Assembly (NCBI GenBank): GCA_003164305.1
Contig: PLSZ01000376.1
Span: 4,367-10,112, forward strand
DNA from: Acetobacteraceae bacterium
GTDB lineage: Bacteria; Pseudomonadota; Alphaproteobacteria; Acetobacterales; Acetobacteraceae
DNA length: 5,746 nt
Direction of reading: 5' to 3'
Shown here: positions 1 through 5,740 of the stretch, in pieces
How positions within the stretch are numbered: the first letter of the stretch is position 1
Layout: each line of letters begins with the position of its first letter
Translations under genes and position numbers: made by a program
The notes under the pieces: model-generated
The model's input: only the letters and a program-made list of their open reading frames with translations
Told to the model about the DNA's origin: nothing
The model's database searches: none

Positions 1-903
1 GCCAGTCCCGGCAGCGGCGTCAGCATCATGAACGTGAAGACCACGACACGCACCGGCCGCTCCGTCATGGCCAGCATCGGTCCGGTCGGCGGCGGCGCGG
101 GAGGTGGTCCCTCGGCGGACGGGGCGGAGGGCTGCGGCGCCAACATGTCGTACCTTAAGAACACCCCTGTCGAAATGAATGAGGCCGAGGTGCCGATCCT
201 GATCCGCCGCTACGGCCTCGTGCCGGACAGCGGCGGGGCAGGCCTGTATCGCGGCGGCAGCGCGCTGGAAATGGAGTTCCAGGTCTTCGCGCCGCAAACG
301 ATGGTGACGGCGCGCAACCGCGACCGCTCGGTTTTCTCCGCCTGGGGTCTTCGAAGTGGCGGTCCCGGCCGCGTCTCCCGATTCGCGCGCAACCCGGGCA
401 CGCCGGATTGTGCCGAACTCGGCTCGACCGACGTGGTGTTGTGCGAACCCGGCGACGTCATCCTGATCCAGGGGCCCGGCGCCGGCGGCTATGGCGACCC
501 CGCGCAACGGCCAACGGAAGCGGTGATTGACGACGTTCGCCGCGGCTTCATCTCCGCCGAGGCCGCGCGCACCGATTACGGTGTCGTATTGAGCGACAAA
601 CTTGAACTCAACGCCGAAGCGACCGCCAAACTGCGCACAACGATGATCGCGGAACCGGCGGAATTCCGCCACGGACCAGGCCGCGTCGCCTTCGAAGCTG
701 TCTGGTCCCTGGAACGCTATGACGCCTTACACCGCATCCTGGCCGAAGTCCCCGTCACCTGGCGCTTCTTCGTCAAGCAACGCATTTTCGCCGCGCTTAA
801 AACCCCCGGTGACGCCGCTGACGTATTCGATGCTTACGCGAAACTACGTCACGAATTCGCTGACCTGCCTCCGGCGAATTATACCAACCGGCCAATGGAA
901 TGA
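1..903 (+). CDS. hyuB: Hydantoinase B/oxoprolinase family subunit, C-terminal part (5' end outside window)
   Basis: The frame is open from base 1, so the gene starts upstream; the ATG at 28 is internal. About 300 codons are visible, ending in TGA at 901-903. Counting from the Met at base 28, family hallmarks appear in order: a glycine-rich GGGAGGGPSADG near residues 21-32, NTPVE at 45-49, DSGGAGLYRGG at 67-77, and PGD followed by GPGAGGYGDP at 141-158. These are typical of the B subunit of N-methylhydantoinase, 5-oxoprolinase and acetophenone/acetone carboxylase-like enzymes, cytoplasmic and usually ATP-dependent together with a HyuA partner. No HyuA is in the window; it would be expected upstream. 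About 85 residues follow the point (around residue 205) where I expect many family members to end. The gene converges on tctA, so it is not in the transporter operon. The family is clear; the substrate is unknown, and hydantoin itself is not implied. Confidence 0.9.
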   Translation, partial: ASPGSGVSIMNVKTTTRTGRSVMASIGPVGGGAGGGPSADGAEGCGANMSYLKNTPVEMNEAEVPILIRRYGLVPDSGGAGLYRGGSALEMEFQVFAPQTMVTARNRDRSVFSAWGLRSGGPGRVSRFARNPGTPDCAELGSTDVVLCEPGDVILIQGPGAGGYGDPAQRPTEAVIDDVRRGFISAEAARTDYGVVLSDKLELNAEATAKLRTTMIAEPAEFRHGPGRVAFEAVWSLERYDALHRILAEVPVTWRFFVKQRIFAALKTPGDAADVFDAYAKLRHEFADLPPANYTNRPME

Positions 904-924
904 CGTACCGGCCACCCATCCGTC

Positions 925-947
925 ATGCCAGGGCCGAACTCTGGCAT
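925..947. terminator. Hairpin just downstream of the hydantoinase B gene (possible terminator or extragenic palindrome)
   Basis: ATGCCAG at 925-931 is exactly complementary to CTGGCAT at 941-947. Inside it, 932-933 can pair with 939-940 (one G-U and one G-C), leaving the loop CCGAA. The hairpin begins 22 bases after the hyuB stop. No run of T follows on the + strand, so it is not a classical intrinsic terminator. It could stabilise the 3' end, assist termination, or be one arm of an extragenic palindromic repeat. The flanking GTCATG...CATC form resembles intergenic palindromes common in alphaproteobacteria; this comparison is from memory. Confidence 0.5.
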
Positions 948-1002
948 CTGGTGATGCAGGCCCCGTGCTTGCAGGCAGGGTACAACTTTTGAGCTGGCCG
1001 AT

Positions 1003-1021
1003 CCTCGGGTCGAGCCCGAGG
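1003..1021. repeat. Second extragenic hairpin between the convergent genes
   Basis: CCTCGGG at 1003-1009 pairs perfectly with CCCGAGG at 1015-1021 around a 5-base loop. It lies between the convergent hyuB and tctA genes and could form in either transcript. It has no adjacent T-tract on either strand. Its sequence resembles the ATCCTCGGG/CCCGAGGA arms of dispersed alphaproteobacterial intergenic palindromes. Copy number elsewhere in the genome cannot be seen here. Confidence 0.5.
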
Positions 1022-1023
1022 AA

Positions 1024-1040
1024 GACGCCGCGGGGGCGTC
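1024..1040. terminator. Third hairpin, nearest the 3' end of tctA
   Basis: GACGCC at 1024-1029 pairs with GGCGTC at 1035-1040 around the loop GCGGG. It starts two bases after the preceding hairpin and lies about 40 bases beyond the tctA stop on the - strand. In the tctBA transcript it would be the first of two back-to-back GC-rich hairpins, which may mark the end of the message. There is no U-tract, so Rho-dependent termination or simple 3'-end protection are equally possible. Confidence 0.4.
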
Positions 1041-1080
1041 ACGACCGACCGTCAACGTCAACGCCGGTTGGTGTTAACCA

Positions 1081-2610
1081 TCACAGTTCCTCGCCCGGCC
1101 CCCCCTCCCGCAGCCGGTCCGCGACCATCGCCCGGCCGCGCCGCAGCCGAGGCGACAGGCTCACCGCCAGCAACCCCGCCGCCGCCAGCAGAAACGCCAG
1201 GCTGATCGGACGGGTCAGGAACACCGTCGGATCGCCGCGCGAAATCAGCAGCGCCCGCCTCAGGTTTTCCTCCAGGATCGGGCCTAGGATGAAGCCCAGT
1301 ACCAACGGCGCGGGAGGGCATCCGAGCTTCAACAACAAGTACCCGAATGCCCCAAACCCGGCCATCATGACCACGTCGGCCGGATCGTTGGCGACGCTGT
1401 AAACACCGATGCAGCAGAACACCAAAATCGCCGGGTACAGCAGCCGGTAAGGGATCGCCAGCAGCCGGATCCAGATGCTGACCAGCGGAAGGTTCAGCAC
1501 CAGCAACATCAGGTTGCCGATCCACATGCTGGCCACCACGCCCCAGAACAAATCCGGGTGCTGCGTCAGGATGCCCGGTCCCGGCGTGATGCCCTGAATG
1601 GTCAGCGCGCCCAGCATCAGCGCCATCGCCGCGCCGGCTGGAATCCCCAGTGTCAGCATCGGAATGAAATGCGTCAGCGCCGCCGCGTTGTTGGCGGCCT
1701 CGGGGCCAGCGACTCCCTCGATCGCGCCTTCGCCGAAGCGCGACGGGTCCTTCGCCAGCCGCCGCTCCATTCCGTATGCCGCGAACGAACTGATCAACGG
1801 CCCGGTTCCCGGCAAAATCCCAAACGCGGAGCCCAACGCGGTACCGCGCAGCACGGCTTTCCAACTGGCCTTCAGATCGGCCCGCGTCGGCAACAACCCC
1901 GTCACCCGGGCACTGACCGGACGCACCGTATCCAGCGCCTCCAACCGCGACACGATCTCGGCGAACGCGAACAGCCCCACCGCGACCACGACGAAATCCA
2001 ACCGATCGGCGACGTTCGACAACCCGAAGGTGAACCGTTGCAGGCCGGAGTTGGTGTCCGTCCCGACCGTGCCCAGAAGCAACCCCAGCAGCATCATCGG
2101 CAGCGTGACATTCAACGATCCCGCCGACAGTGACGACGCCGCGATCAGCGCCAGCACCACGACCGAGGTGTACTCCGGCGCCCCGAACGTCAGCGCCACG
2201 CGCGCCAGCGGCGGCGAGAACATCGCGATGATCAGGATCGCCACGCAGCCGGCGAAGAACGACGACAACGCGGCGATGCACAGCGCCGGGCCCGCTCGCC
2301 CTTGCCGAGCCATCGGGTGCCCATCGAAACAAATCACCACGGAGCTTGGCTCGCCCGGCATGTTCAGCATGATCGCCGTGGTCGCCCCCGCGTGATGCGC
2401 CCCATAGTAAATGCCGGACAGCATGATCAGCGACGCCACGGCCGGCAGATTGAAGGTGACCGGTAACAGCATCGCGATGGTCGCAAGCGGCCCCAGTCCC
2501 GGCAGCACGCCCACCAGCGTCCCCAGCGCCGCGCCCAACAGGCAATAAAAGAAATTCTGCGCGGTGAGCGCGACCTCGAACCCATGGGCCAGGTTGTGAA
2601 TGACGTCCAT
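1081..2610 (-). CDS. tctA: Tripartite tricarboxylate transporter, large membrane subunit TctA
   Basis: The protein is 509 residues, normal for TctA, the large multi-spanning inner-membrane permease that moves citrate-like or other carboxylate anions delivered by TctC, driven by an ion gradient. Most of the chain is hydrophobic helices. Family motifs are clear: GVLPGLGPLATIAMLLP at 34-50; GIYYGAHHAGATTAI with NMPGEPSS at 66-90, followed by DGHPMARQGRAGPAL at 96-110; EGVAGPEAANNAAA at 298-311; LTLGIPAG at 319-326 and PGPG at 343-346. The glycine-proline signature recurs in the second half as GILPGTGPL at 264-272, the internal repeat expected of this family. A conserved GFILGPILEENLRRAL occurs at 439-454. 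The ATG start lies 9 bases after the tctB stop, with a GAGAG ribosome-binding sequence overlapping that stop, so the two genes are almost surely cotranscribed. The family is certain; the transported substrate is not shown by the sequence. Confidence 0.97.
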   Translation of the reverse strand: MDVIHNLAHGFEVALTAQNFFYCLLGAALGTLVGVLPGLGPLATIAMLLPVTFNLPAVASLIMLSGIYYGAHHAGATTAIMLNMPGEPSSVVICFDGHPMARQGRAGPALCIAALSSFFAGCVAILIIAMFSPPLARVALTFGAPEYTSVVVLALIAASSLSAGSLNVTLPMMLLGLLLGTVGTDTNSGLQRFTFGLSNVADRLDFVVVAVGLFAFAEIVSRLEALDTVRPVSARVTGLLPTRADLKASWKAVLRGTALGSAFGILPGTGPLISSFAAYGMERRLAKDPSRFGEGAIEGVAGPEAANNAAALTHFIPMLTLGIPAGAAMALMLGALTIQGITPGPGILTQHPDLFWGVVASMWIGNLMLLVLNLPLVSIWIRLLAIPYRLLYPAILVFCCIGVYSVANDPADVVMMAGFGAFGYLLLKLGCPPAPLVLGFILGPILEENLRRALLISRGDPTVFLTRPISLAFLLAAAGLLAVSLSPRLRRGRAMVADRLREGGPGEEL

Positions 2611-2616
2611 GGCGGG

Positions 2617-2621
2617 CTCTC
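2617..2621 (-). promoter_or_regulatory. Ribosome-binding site of tctA overlapping the tctB stop codon
   Basis: On the - strand GAGAG lies 6 bases before the tctA ATG (2610-2608) and shares two bases with the tctB TGA (2622-2620). This supports the chosen tctA start and suggests that translation of tctB and tctA is coupled. Confidence 0.6.
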
Positions 2622-3072
2622 AGTGCGGTAGCAGTTCTCTGGGCGTCGACCCCAGGCCGTAGACGAACAGCGTGCCGGACAGCACGGCCAGGACCGCGAA
2701 CAGCAGCAGCGCCTCCAGCGGCCTGATCCGCTTCGCCGCGAGGAACGCGCACCCGACCAGCACCGCCACCGACAGCAGCAGCCCGCCGCGCTGGATCAGC
2801 AGCCCGAACCCAACGACCCCGCCGGCCAGGCAAACCAGCGGCCACAGGTGCAGGCCTGGAAAACTCTCGGCGGAGGCGCGCAGGCCGCGCACGACATCGA
2901 CTGCTCCCATCGCCGCCAGCAGCCCCCCCGCCAGCACCGGAAAGTATCCTGGGCCCATCGCGGTGGCCGCGCCGATGCCATAACCGGCGCCGAGAAAGAC
3001 CGCGCCCAGACCGGTGGCCGCGAACAGCGCGCCGCGCAGCAACGGCGTGTGGACGGGGAAATCACCTTGCAT
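2620..3072 (-). CDS. tctB: Tripartite tricarboxylate transporter, small membrane subunit TctB
   Basis: The protein is 150 residues, the usual size for TctB, the small four-helix inner-membrane subunit that pairs with TctA. The hallmark YGIGAATAMGPGYFPVLAGG at 31-50 corresponds to the family pattern Y..G....MGPGYFP...G. Likely membrane segments are at about 13-30, 77-93, 97-113 and 119-137. The ATG at 3072-3070 is the first possible start: reading upstream in frame there is no ATG, GTG or TTG before a stop at 3111-3109. It has no recognisable Shine-Dalgarno sequence, so initiation may be weak or the message may be nearly leaderless. It is the first gene of a tctB-tctA unit read away from tctC. 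Family assignment is firm despite the low sequence conservation usual for TctB. Confidence 0.93.
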   Translation of the reverse strand: MQGDFPVHTPLLRGALFAATGLGAVFLGAGYGIGAATAMGPGYFPVLAGGLLAAMGAVDVVRGLRASAESFPGLHLWPLVCLAGGVVGFGLLIQRGGLLLSVAVLVGCAFLAAKRIRPLEALLLFAVLAVLSGTLFVYGLGSTPRELLPH

Positions 3073-3229
3073 CGTTGACCGCGCGCGACGTGAAACGAAA
3101 CGTAAGTGTCATGAACATACCTCTGACATTGGCAACCGCGCGGACCTCATTGTGCCCTCATCAGGCCCAATAAGCGGGTTGGCGGAGCATAGAGGATCGC
3201 CCGGCCAGTACGCGACCTCCCGCCCGACA

Positions 3230-3258
3230 TTCCCGTCACCCGCCAAACCTCTTACAAT
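3230..3258 (+). promoter_or_regulatory. Candidate sigma-70-type promoter for tctC
   Basis: TACAAT at 3253-3258 matches five of six bases of the -10 consensus. TTCCCG at 3230-3235, a poor -35 match, lies 17 bases upstream. Transcription would start near 3264-3266, giving a leader of about 24 bases that carries the GGGGAAG ribosome-binding sequence before the GTG at 3289. A weak -35 suggests dependence on an activator. This is inference from sequence match only. Confidence 0.35.
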
Positions 3259-3279
3259 TCCCCTGTCCATTCCGGGGAA
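3258..3279. promoter_or_regulatory. Inverted repeat TTCCCC-N10-GGGGAA at the tctC start region
   Basis: TTCCCC at 3258-3263 and GGGGAA at 3274-3279 are perfect complements around 10 bases. The right arm is the probable ribosome-binding sequence of tctC (GGGGAAG, ending 8 bases before GTG). The left arm touches the candidate -10 box. It may be a protein-binding dyad over the transcription start, or, if transcription begins further upstream, an mRNA hairpin hiding the ribosome-binding site. Confidence 0.35.
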
Positions 3280-3288
3280 GAACACTCA

Positions 3289-3357
3289 GTGCCACGCCGC
3301 CGCTCCGTTCTGATCGCCGCGCTCACGCTGCTCGGCCCCCGCTGCCCGGCGCAGGCC
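3289..3357 (+). other. Export signal peptide of the TctC protein, Tat-like
   Basis: The N-terminus MPRRRSVLIAALTLLG has three arginines before a short hydrophobic core, and AQA at residues 21-23 gives a signal peptidase I site before the mature AWPDRP. R4-R5-S-V-L fits the twin-arginine pattern RR-x-hydrophobic-L, so Tat export is possible; Sec export is the alternative. There is no lipobox at Cys19, so the protein should be soluble in the periplasm. Confidence 0.7.
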
Positions 3358-4248
3358 GCCTGGCCCGACCGGCCAATTCACCTGATCGTGCCCTATTCGC
3401 CGGGCGGCGGTGTCGATGTCACCGGGCGCCTGCTGGCCCAAACCCTTACGGAGCGTCTGGGCGAGACCGTGCTGGTGGAAAACCATCCTGGCGCCGGCTC
3501 CAATGTCGGTAACGCGTTCGTCGCCCGCGCGGCGCCGGATGGGTACACCTTGCTGCTCGCGACCCCGTCGGCGGCGATCAATGCCAGCCTTTACCGTTCG
3601 CTCCCCTACGACATCCAAAAAGATCTCATGCCCGTCGCCGGGGTCGCGTCCAGTGAACTTGTGCTCGTGGTCGCGCCAGACAGTCCCTACCACAATTTGG
3701 CCGACCTGCTCGCCGGCGCGCGTGCCCAGCCGGGAAAGTTGTCGTATGGGTCGGCGGGCGTTGGCAGCACCGAGCACCTGGCGGGCGAGTTGCTGAAGCA
3801 ACTGGCTGGGTTGGACGTGCTGCACGTGCCCTACAAAGGCACCGGTCAGGCCATGAACGATCTGCGCGGCGGTCAGGTGCAATTCATTTTCGGTGGCGCC
3901 GCCGGTCTTGTGCCGATGGTGCGCGACGGCCAGTTGCGGGCGCTCGCGGTGACCAGCACGCACCGCCCGCTGGACCTGCCCGACATTCCGACAATGCAAG
4001 AAGGCGGCGTGCCAGGCTACGAGATCACGATCTGGAGCGGTGTGTTCGCGCCGAAGGGTACGCCGCCCGCCGTGGTCGGCCAGCTCAACAAAACGATCAC
4101 CGCCGCGTCGCGCGACCTCGCCGATCGGTTCAGTGCTCTGGGTGGCCGGCCAATGCCGATGACGCAAGCGCAACTCGGGGCGCTGCTGACTGCCCAGATC
4201 GCCCTCTGGCGGACAGTGATTACTCAGGCGAACGTGCATGTCGATTGA
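3289..4248 (+). CDS. tctC: Tripartite tricarboxylate transporter solute-binding protein (TctC/Bug family)
   Basis: The protein is 319 residues, the standard length for TctC/Bug periplasmic receptors, which bind carboxylates and related small anions. An export signal occupies residues 1-23. Family motifs follow in order: DRPIHLIVPYSPGGGVDVTGR at about 27-47, the ligand-loop region; NHPGAGSNVG at 65-74; PDGYTLL at 83-89; YGSAGVGSTEHLAGEL at 153-168; VPYKGTG at 180-186; LRALAVTS at 217-224; PGYE at 242-245; and APKGTP at 254-259. The start is GTG at 3289, supported by GGGGAAG 8 bases upstream and by the signal peptide beginning right there; there is no ATG near it in frame. It reads divergently from tctBA, its likely permease, and overlaps the downstream MmgE/PrpD gene by 11 bases. 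Many genomes carry numerous orphan TctC proteins, so pairing with the adjacent tctBA is likely but not proven. The ligand is unknown. Confidence 0.95.
   Translation: MPRRRSVLIAALTLLGPRCPAQAAWPDRPIHLIVPYSPGGGVDVTGRLLAQTLTERLGETVLVENHPGAGSNVGNAFVARAAPDGYTLLLATPSAAINASLYRSLPYDIQKDLMPVAGVASSELVLVVAPDSPYHNLADLLAGARAQPGKLSYGSAGVGSTEHLAGELLKQLAGLDVLHVPYKGTGQAMNDLRGGQVQFIFGGAAGLVPMVRDGQLRALAVTSTHRPLDLPDIPTMQEGGVPGYEITIWSGVFAPKGTPPAVVGQLNKTITAASRDLADRFSALGGRPMPMTQAQLGALLTAQIALWRTVITQANVHVD
4238..4248 (+). other. 11-base overlap of tctC end and MmgE/PrpD start
   Basis: The MmgE/PrpD ATG (4238-4240) precedes the tctC TGA (4246-4248) in another frame. The only purine-rich sequence upstream is AGG at 4226-4228, a weak ribosome-binding site inside tctC. 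Translation of the enzyme therefore probably depends on ribosomes finishing tctC, which links the amount of enzyme to that of the binding protein. Confidence 0.7.
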
Positions 4249-5641
4249 CCTGGCTCAGGCGCTGGAAACCGATGAACGCATCGCCGGACATCTCGATCGG
4301 GTAACGTTTTCCGATCTGCCCCCGCGCACCATCGAGGCGACCAAAGCCTCCGTTCTGGACACGCTCGCCTGCATGTTGGCCGGTTCTTCCAGCCAGGACG
4401 TGGCGGCCATCGGCGGGCTTGTCGCCGAGACCGGCGGGCGGCCAACCAGCACCGTCATCCAGGGGGGAGGGGTTAAAGTACCGCCGGCCCAGGCGGTGCT
4501 GGTGAACGGTGCGATGGTGCATCAGTTCGATTTCGACGACACCCATGATCTGGGCATTTGCCACCCGAGTTCCGCCACGCTGCCCGCCGCTCTGGCGACC
4601 GCCGAGGCGACCGGCGCCTCCGGCCGCGATCTGCTGACGGCCGTCGCTTTGGGCAACGATCTGGTCTGCCGCGTCGCGCTGGCGATCGATGGCGGCCTGA
4701 TCGATTATCCCTGGTTTCGTGCTCCCGTTGTCGGCTTGTTCGGCGCCACCGCCGCGACCGCCAAACTTCTCGGCGCCTCCGCCGATCAACATCGGGAGGC
4801 TCTGGGCCTGACTCTGCCGCTGATCAGTTGTACTCGGGCCAGTCTGCATCACGGCGGTTCCAGCGTGCGCTCCATCCGCGACGGGCTGATCTACCGCAAC
4901 GGCGTGCTGGCGGCGGAACTGGCGATGCGCGGCGTGCTCGGCGACAAGGCGGTGTTCGAGGGGCCGCATGGTTTTTATCCTGTCTTCTTCCGCGGCGAAT
5001 ACGATCGAAACAAACTGCTGGACCGTCTGGGCGAGACATACGAAGCCGAGCGGATTTCGCTGAAGCCGTGGCCTTCCCGCCGGACCTTGCATCGCACGAT
5101 CACCGCGGTGCTGGATCTGATGGCGGAACACGCTCTGACATTCGAGCGGATCGAGTCGGTGGATGTGCTGATCGGCGACATCAATCGGCCATGGTGTCAG
5201 CCGGTCTCGACCGGGATGGTGCCGCGTCACCGCATCGACCTGCTGAACAACCTGCCGTTCGCCGTGGGCGCGGCCATTCGTTTCGGTGACGTGCGGCTGC
5301 CGGTATTCCTCGACCCCGCTTTGGCGGATGAGGTCGTGTTGACCGCCGTTCCGAAAGTGCACTGGATCGATCTGGGGCGAGGGGAGGGCACCGCGATCAC
5401 CGAGCCCGGCCATGTCCGCGTCACCACCACCAGCGGCGTCGTCCACGAAGCCCAATCCGACATTCCCCTGGGCAATCCCTCGCGGCCGATGACGATGGAC
5501 CAACTGCGCCGCAAGTTCATCGACTGCGCCGCGAACGCGGTCCGGCCGATCGAGCGGTCGCGCGCCGAAACGATCGCCGACATGGTGACGCGGCTGGAGA
5601 CGGCGTCAAATATCGAGACATTGATGCATCTGCTGGCCTGA
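4238..5641 (+). CDS. MmgE/PrpD family protein (2-methylcitrate dehydratase/cis-aconitate decarboxylase-like)
   Basis: The 467-residue, probably cytoplasmic protein has the full length of the MmgE/PrpD family, which includes 2-methylcitrate dehydratase, cis-aconitate decarboxylase and iminodisuccinate epimerase. Signature segments are VNGAMVHQFDFDDTH at 89-103 followed by HPSS at 109-112; RNGVLAAELAMRGVLG at 220-235 with FEGPHGF at 240-246; KPWPSRRTLH at 276-285; and near the C-terminus GNPSRPMTMDQLRRKF at 412-427. D98, T102 and H109 sit where Asp, Thr and His of the cis-aconitate decarboxylase active site are expected, but R211, R214 and R281 occupy positions that hold Lys, His and His there (alignment from memory). 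The ATG at 4238 is the only usable start after an in-frame stop at 4217-4219, and lies inside the end of tctC, so the two genes form one transcription unit. It probably acts on the acid imported by the tct system. The exact reaction cannot be assigned. Confidence 0.92.
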   Translation: MSIDLAQALETDERIAGHLDRVTFSDLPPRTIEATKASVLDTLACMLAGSSSQDVAAIGGLVAETGGRPTSTVIQGGGVKVPPAQAVLVNGAMVHQFDFDDTHDLGICHPSSATLPAALATAEATGASGRDLLTAVALGNDLVCRVALAIDGGLIDYPWFRAPVVGLFGATAATAKLLGASADQHREALGLTLPLISCTRASLHHGGSSVRSIRDGLIYRNGVLAAELAMRGVLGDKAVFEGPHGFYPVFFRGEYDRNKLLDRLGETYEAERISLKPWPSRRTLHRTITAVLDLMAEHALTFERIESVDVLIGDINRPWCQPVSTGMVPRHRIDLLNNLPFAVGAAIRFGDVRLPVFLDPALADEVVLTAVPKVHWIDLGRGEGTAITEPGHVRVTTTSGVVHEAQSDIPLGNPSRPMTMDQLRRKFIDCAANAVRPIERSRAETIADMVTRLETASNIETLMHLLA

Positions 5642-5740
5642 CCGCCGCGCTACTACCCAGAATCGTCGAACCGCGACATACAATAACGTCATGGCCCGGC
5701 TCGACCGCATAGGCATCAAGATAACCGCCGCGAGAGGAAA
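5642..5740. other. Intergenic stretch after the MmgE/PrpD gene
   Basis: These 99 bases carry no convincing hairpin terminator. A TACAAT at 5679-5684 resembles a -10 box but lacks a matching -35. GTCATGGCCCGGCTCGACC from 5689 resembles the beginning of an alphaproteobacterial extragenic palindrome, but its partner arm is not recognisable. The frame starting at ATG 5691 stays open to the window end, but has no ribosome-binding site. Confidence 0.4.

Larger units (their letters stand above)
3073..3288. promoter_or_regulatory. Divergent promoter region between tctB and tctC
   Basis: These 216 bases separate the two diverging transcription units and must hold promoters for both. The A+T content is visibly higher than in the genes. 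The tctB-proximal half holds a dyad TGTCA (3107-3111) / TGACA (3124-3128), a GAAACGAAAC tandem at 3092-3101, and ACCGCGCG repeated directly at 3078-3085 and 3135-3142. Any of these could be regulator sites, but none matches an operator I can name. No convincing tctB promoter hexamers were found. The tctC side is described separately. Confidence 0.7.

Noticed and set aside
719..1402. A 227-codon + strand frame bridging the hyuB end, the hairpin region and the tctA end
   Set aside because: It is a Pro/Ser/Arg-rich translation crossing two real genes in wrong frames and the palindromic gap; nothing supports coding.
1598..2395. A 265-codon + strand frame antisense to tctA
   Set aside because: It is Ser/Ala/Pro-rich with no motif and is explained by the complementary codon use of tctA.
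1058..2845. A 595-codon open frame on the - strand overlapping both tctB and tctA in another frame
   Set aside because: Its translation is a low-complexity run of Arg, Gly, Ala and Val with no family motif, while the overlapping tctA and tctB frames are full of conserved motifs. Long stop-free shadow frames are expected in GC-rich coding DNA.
3107..3128. TGTCA-N12-TGACA dyad and nearby short repeats as a named regulator operator
   Set aside because: Arms of 5 bases are expected by chance in a region of this size and match no operator that I can identify, so they are mentioned only within the promoter region entry.
3286..4239. A 317-codon antisense frame covering nearly all of tctC
   Set aside because: The product is rich in Arg, His, Gln and Gly and has no recognisable domain; it mirrors the codon bias of tctC. 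No separate ribosome-binding site or conservation can be shown.
4220..5503. A 427-codon antisense frame within the MmgE/PrpD gene
   Set aside because: It has the same polar, His/Arg/Gln-rich composition as other antisense shadows, no motif, and the sense frame is clearly a real family member.
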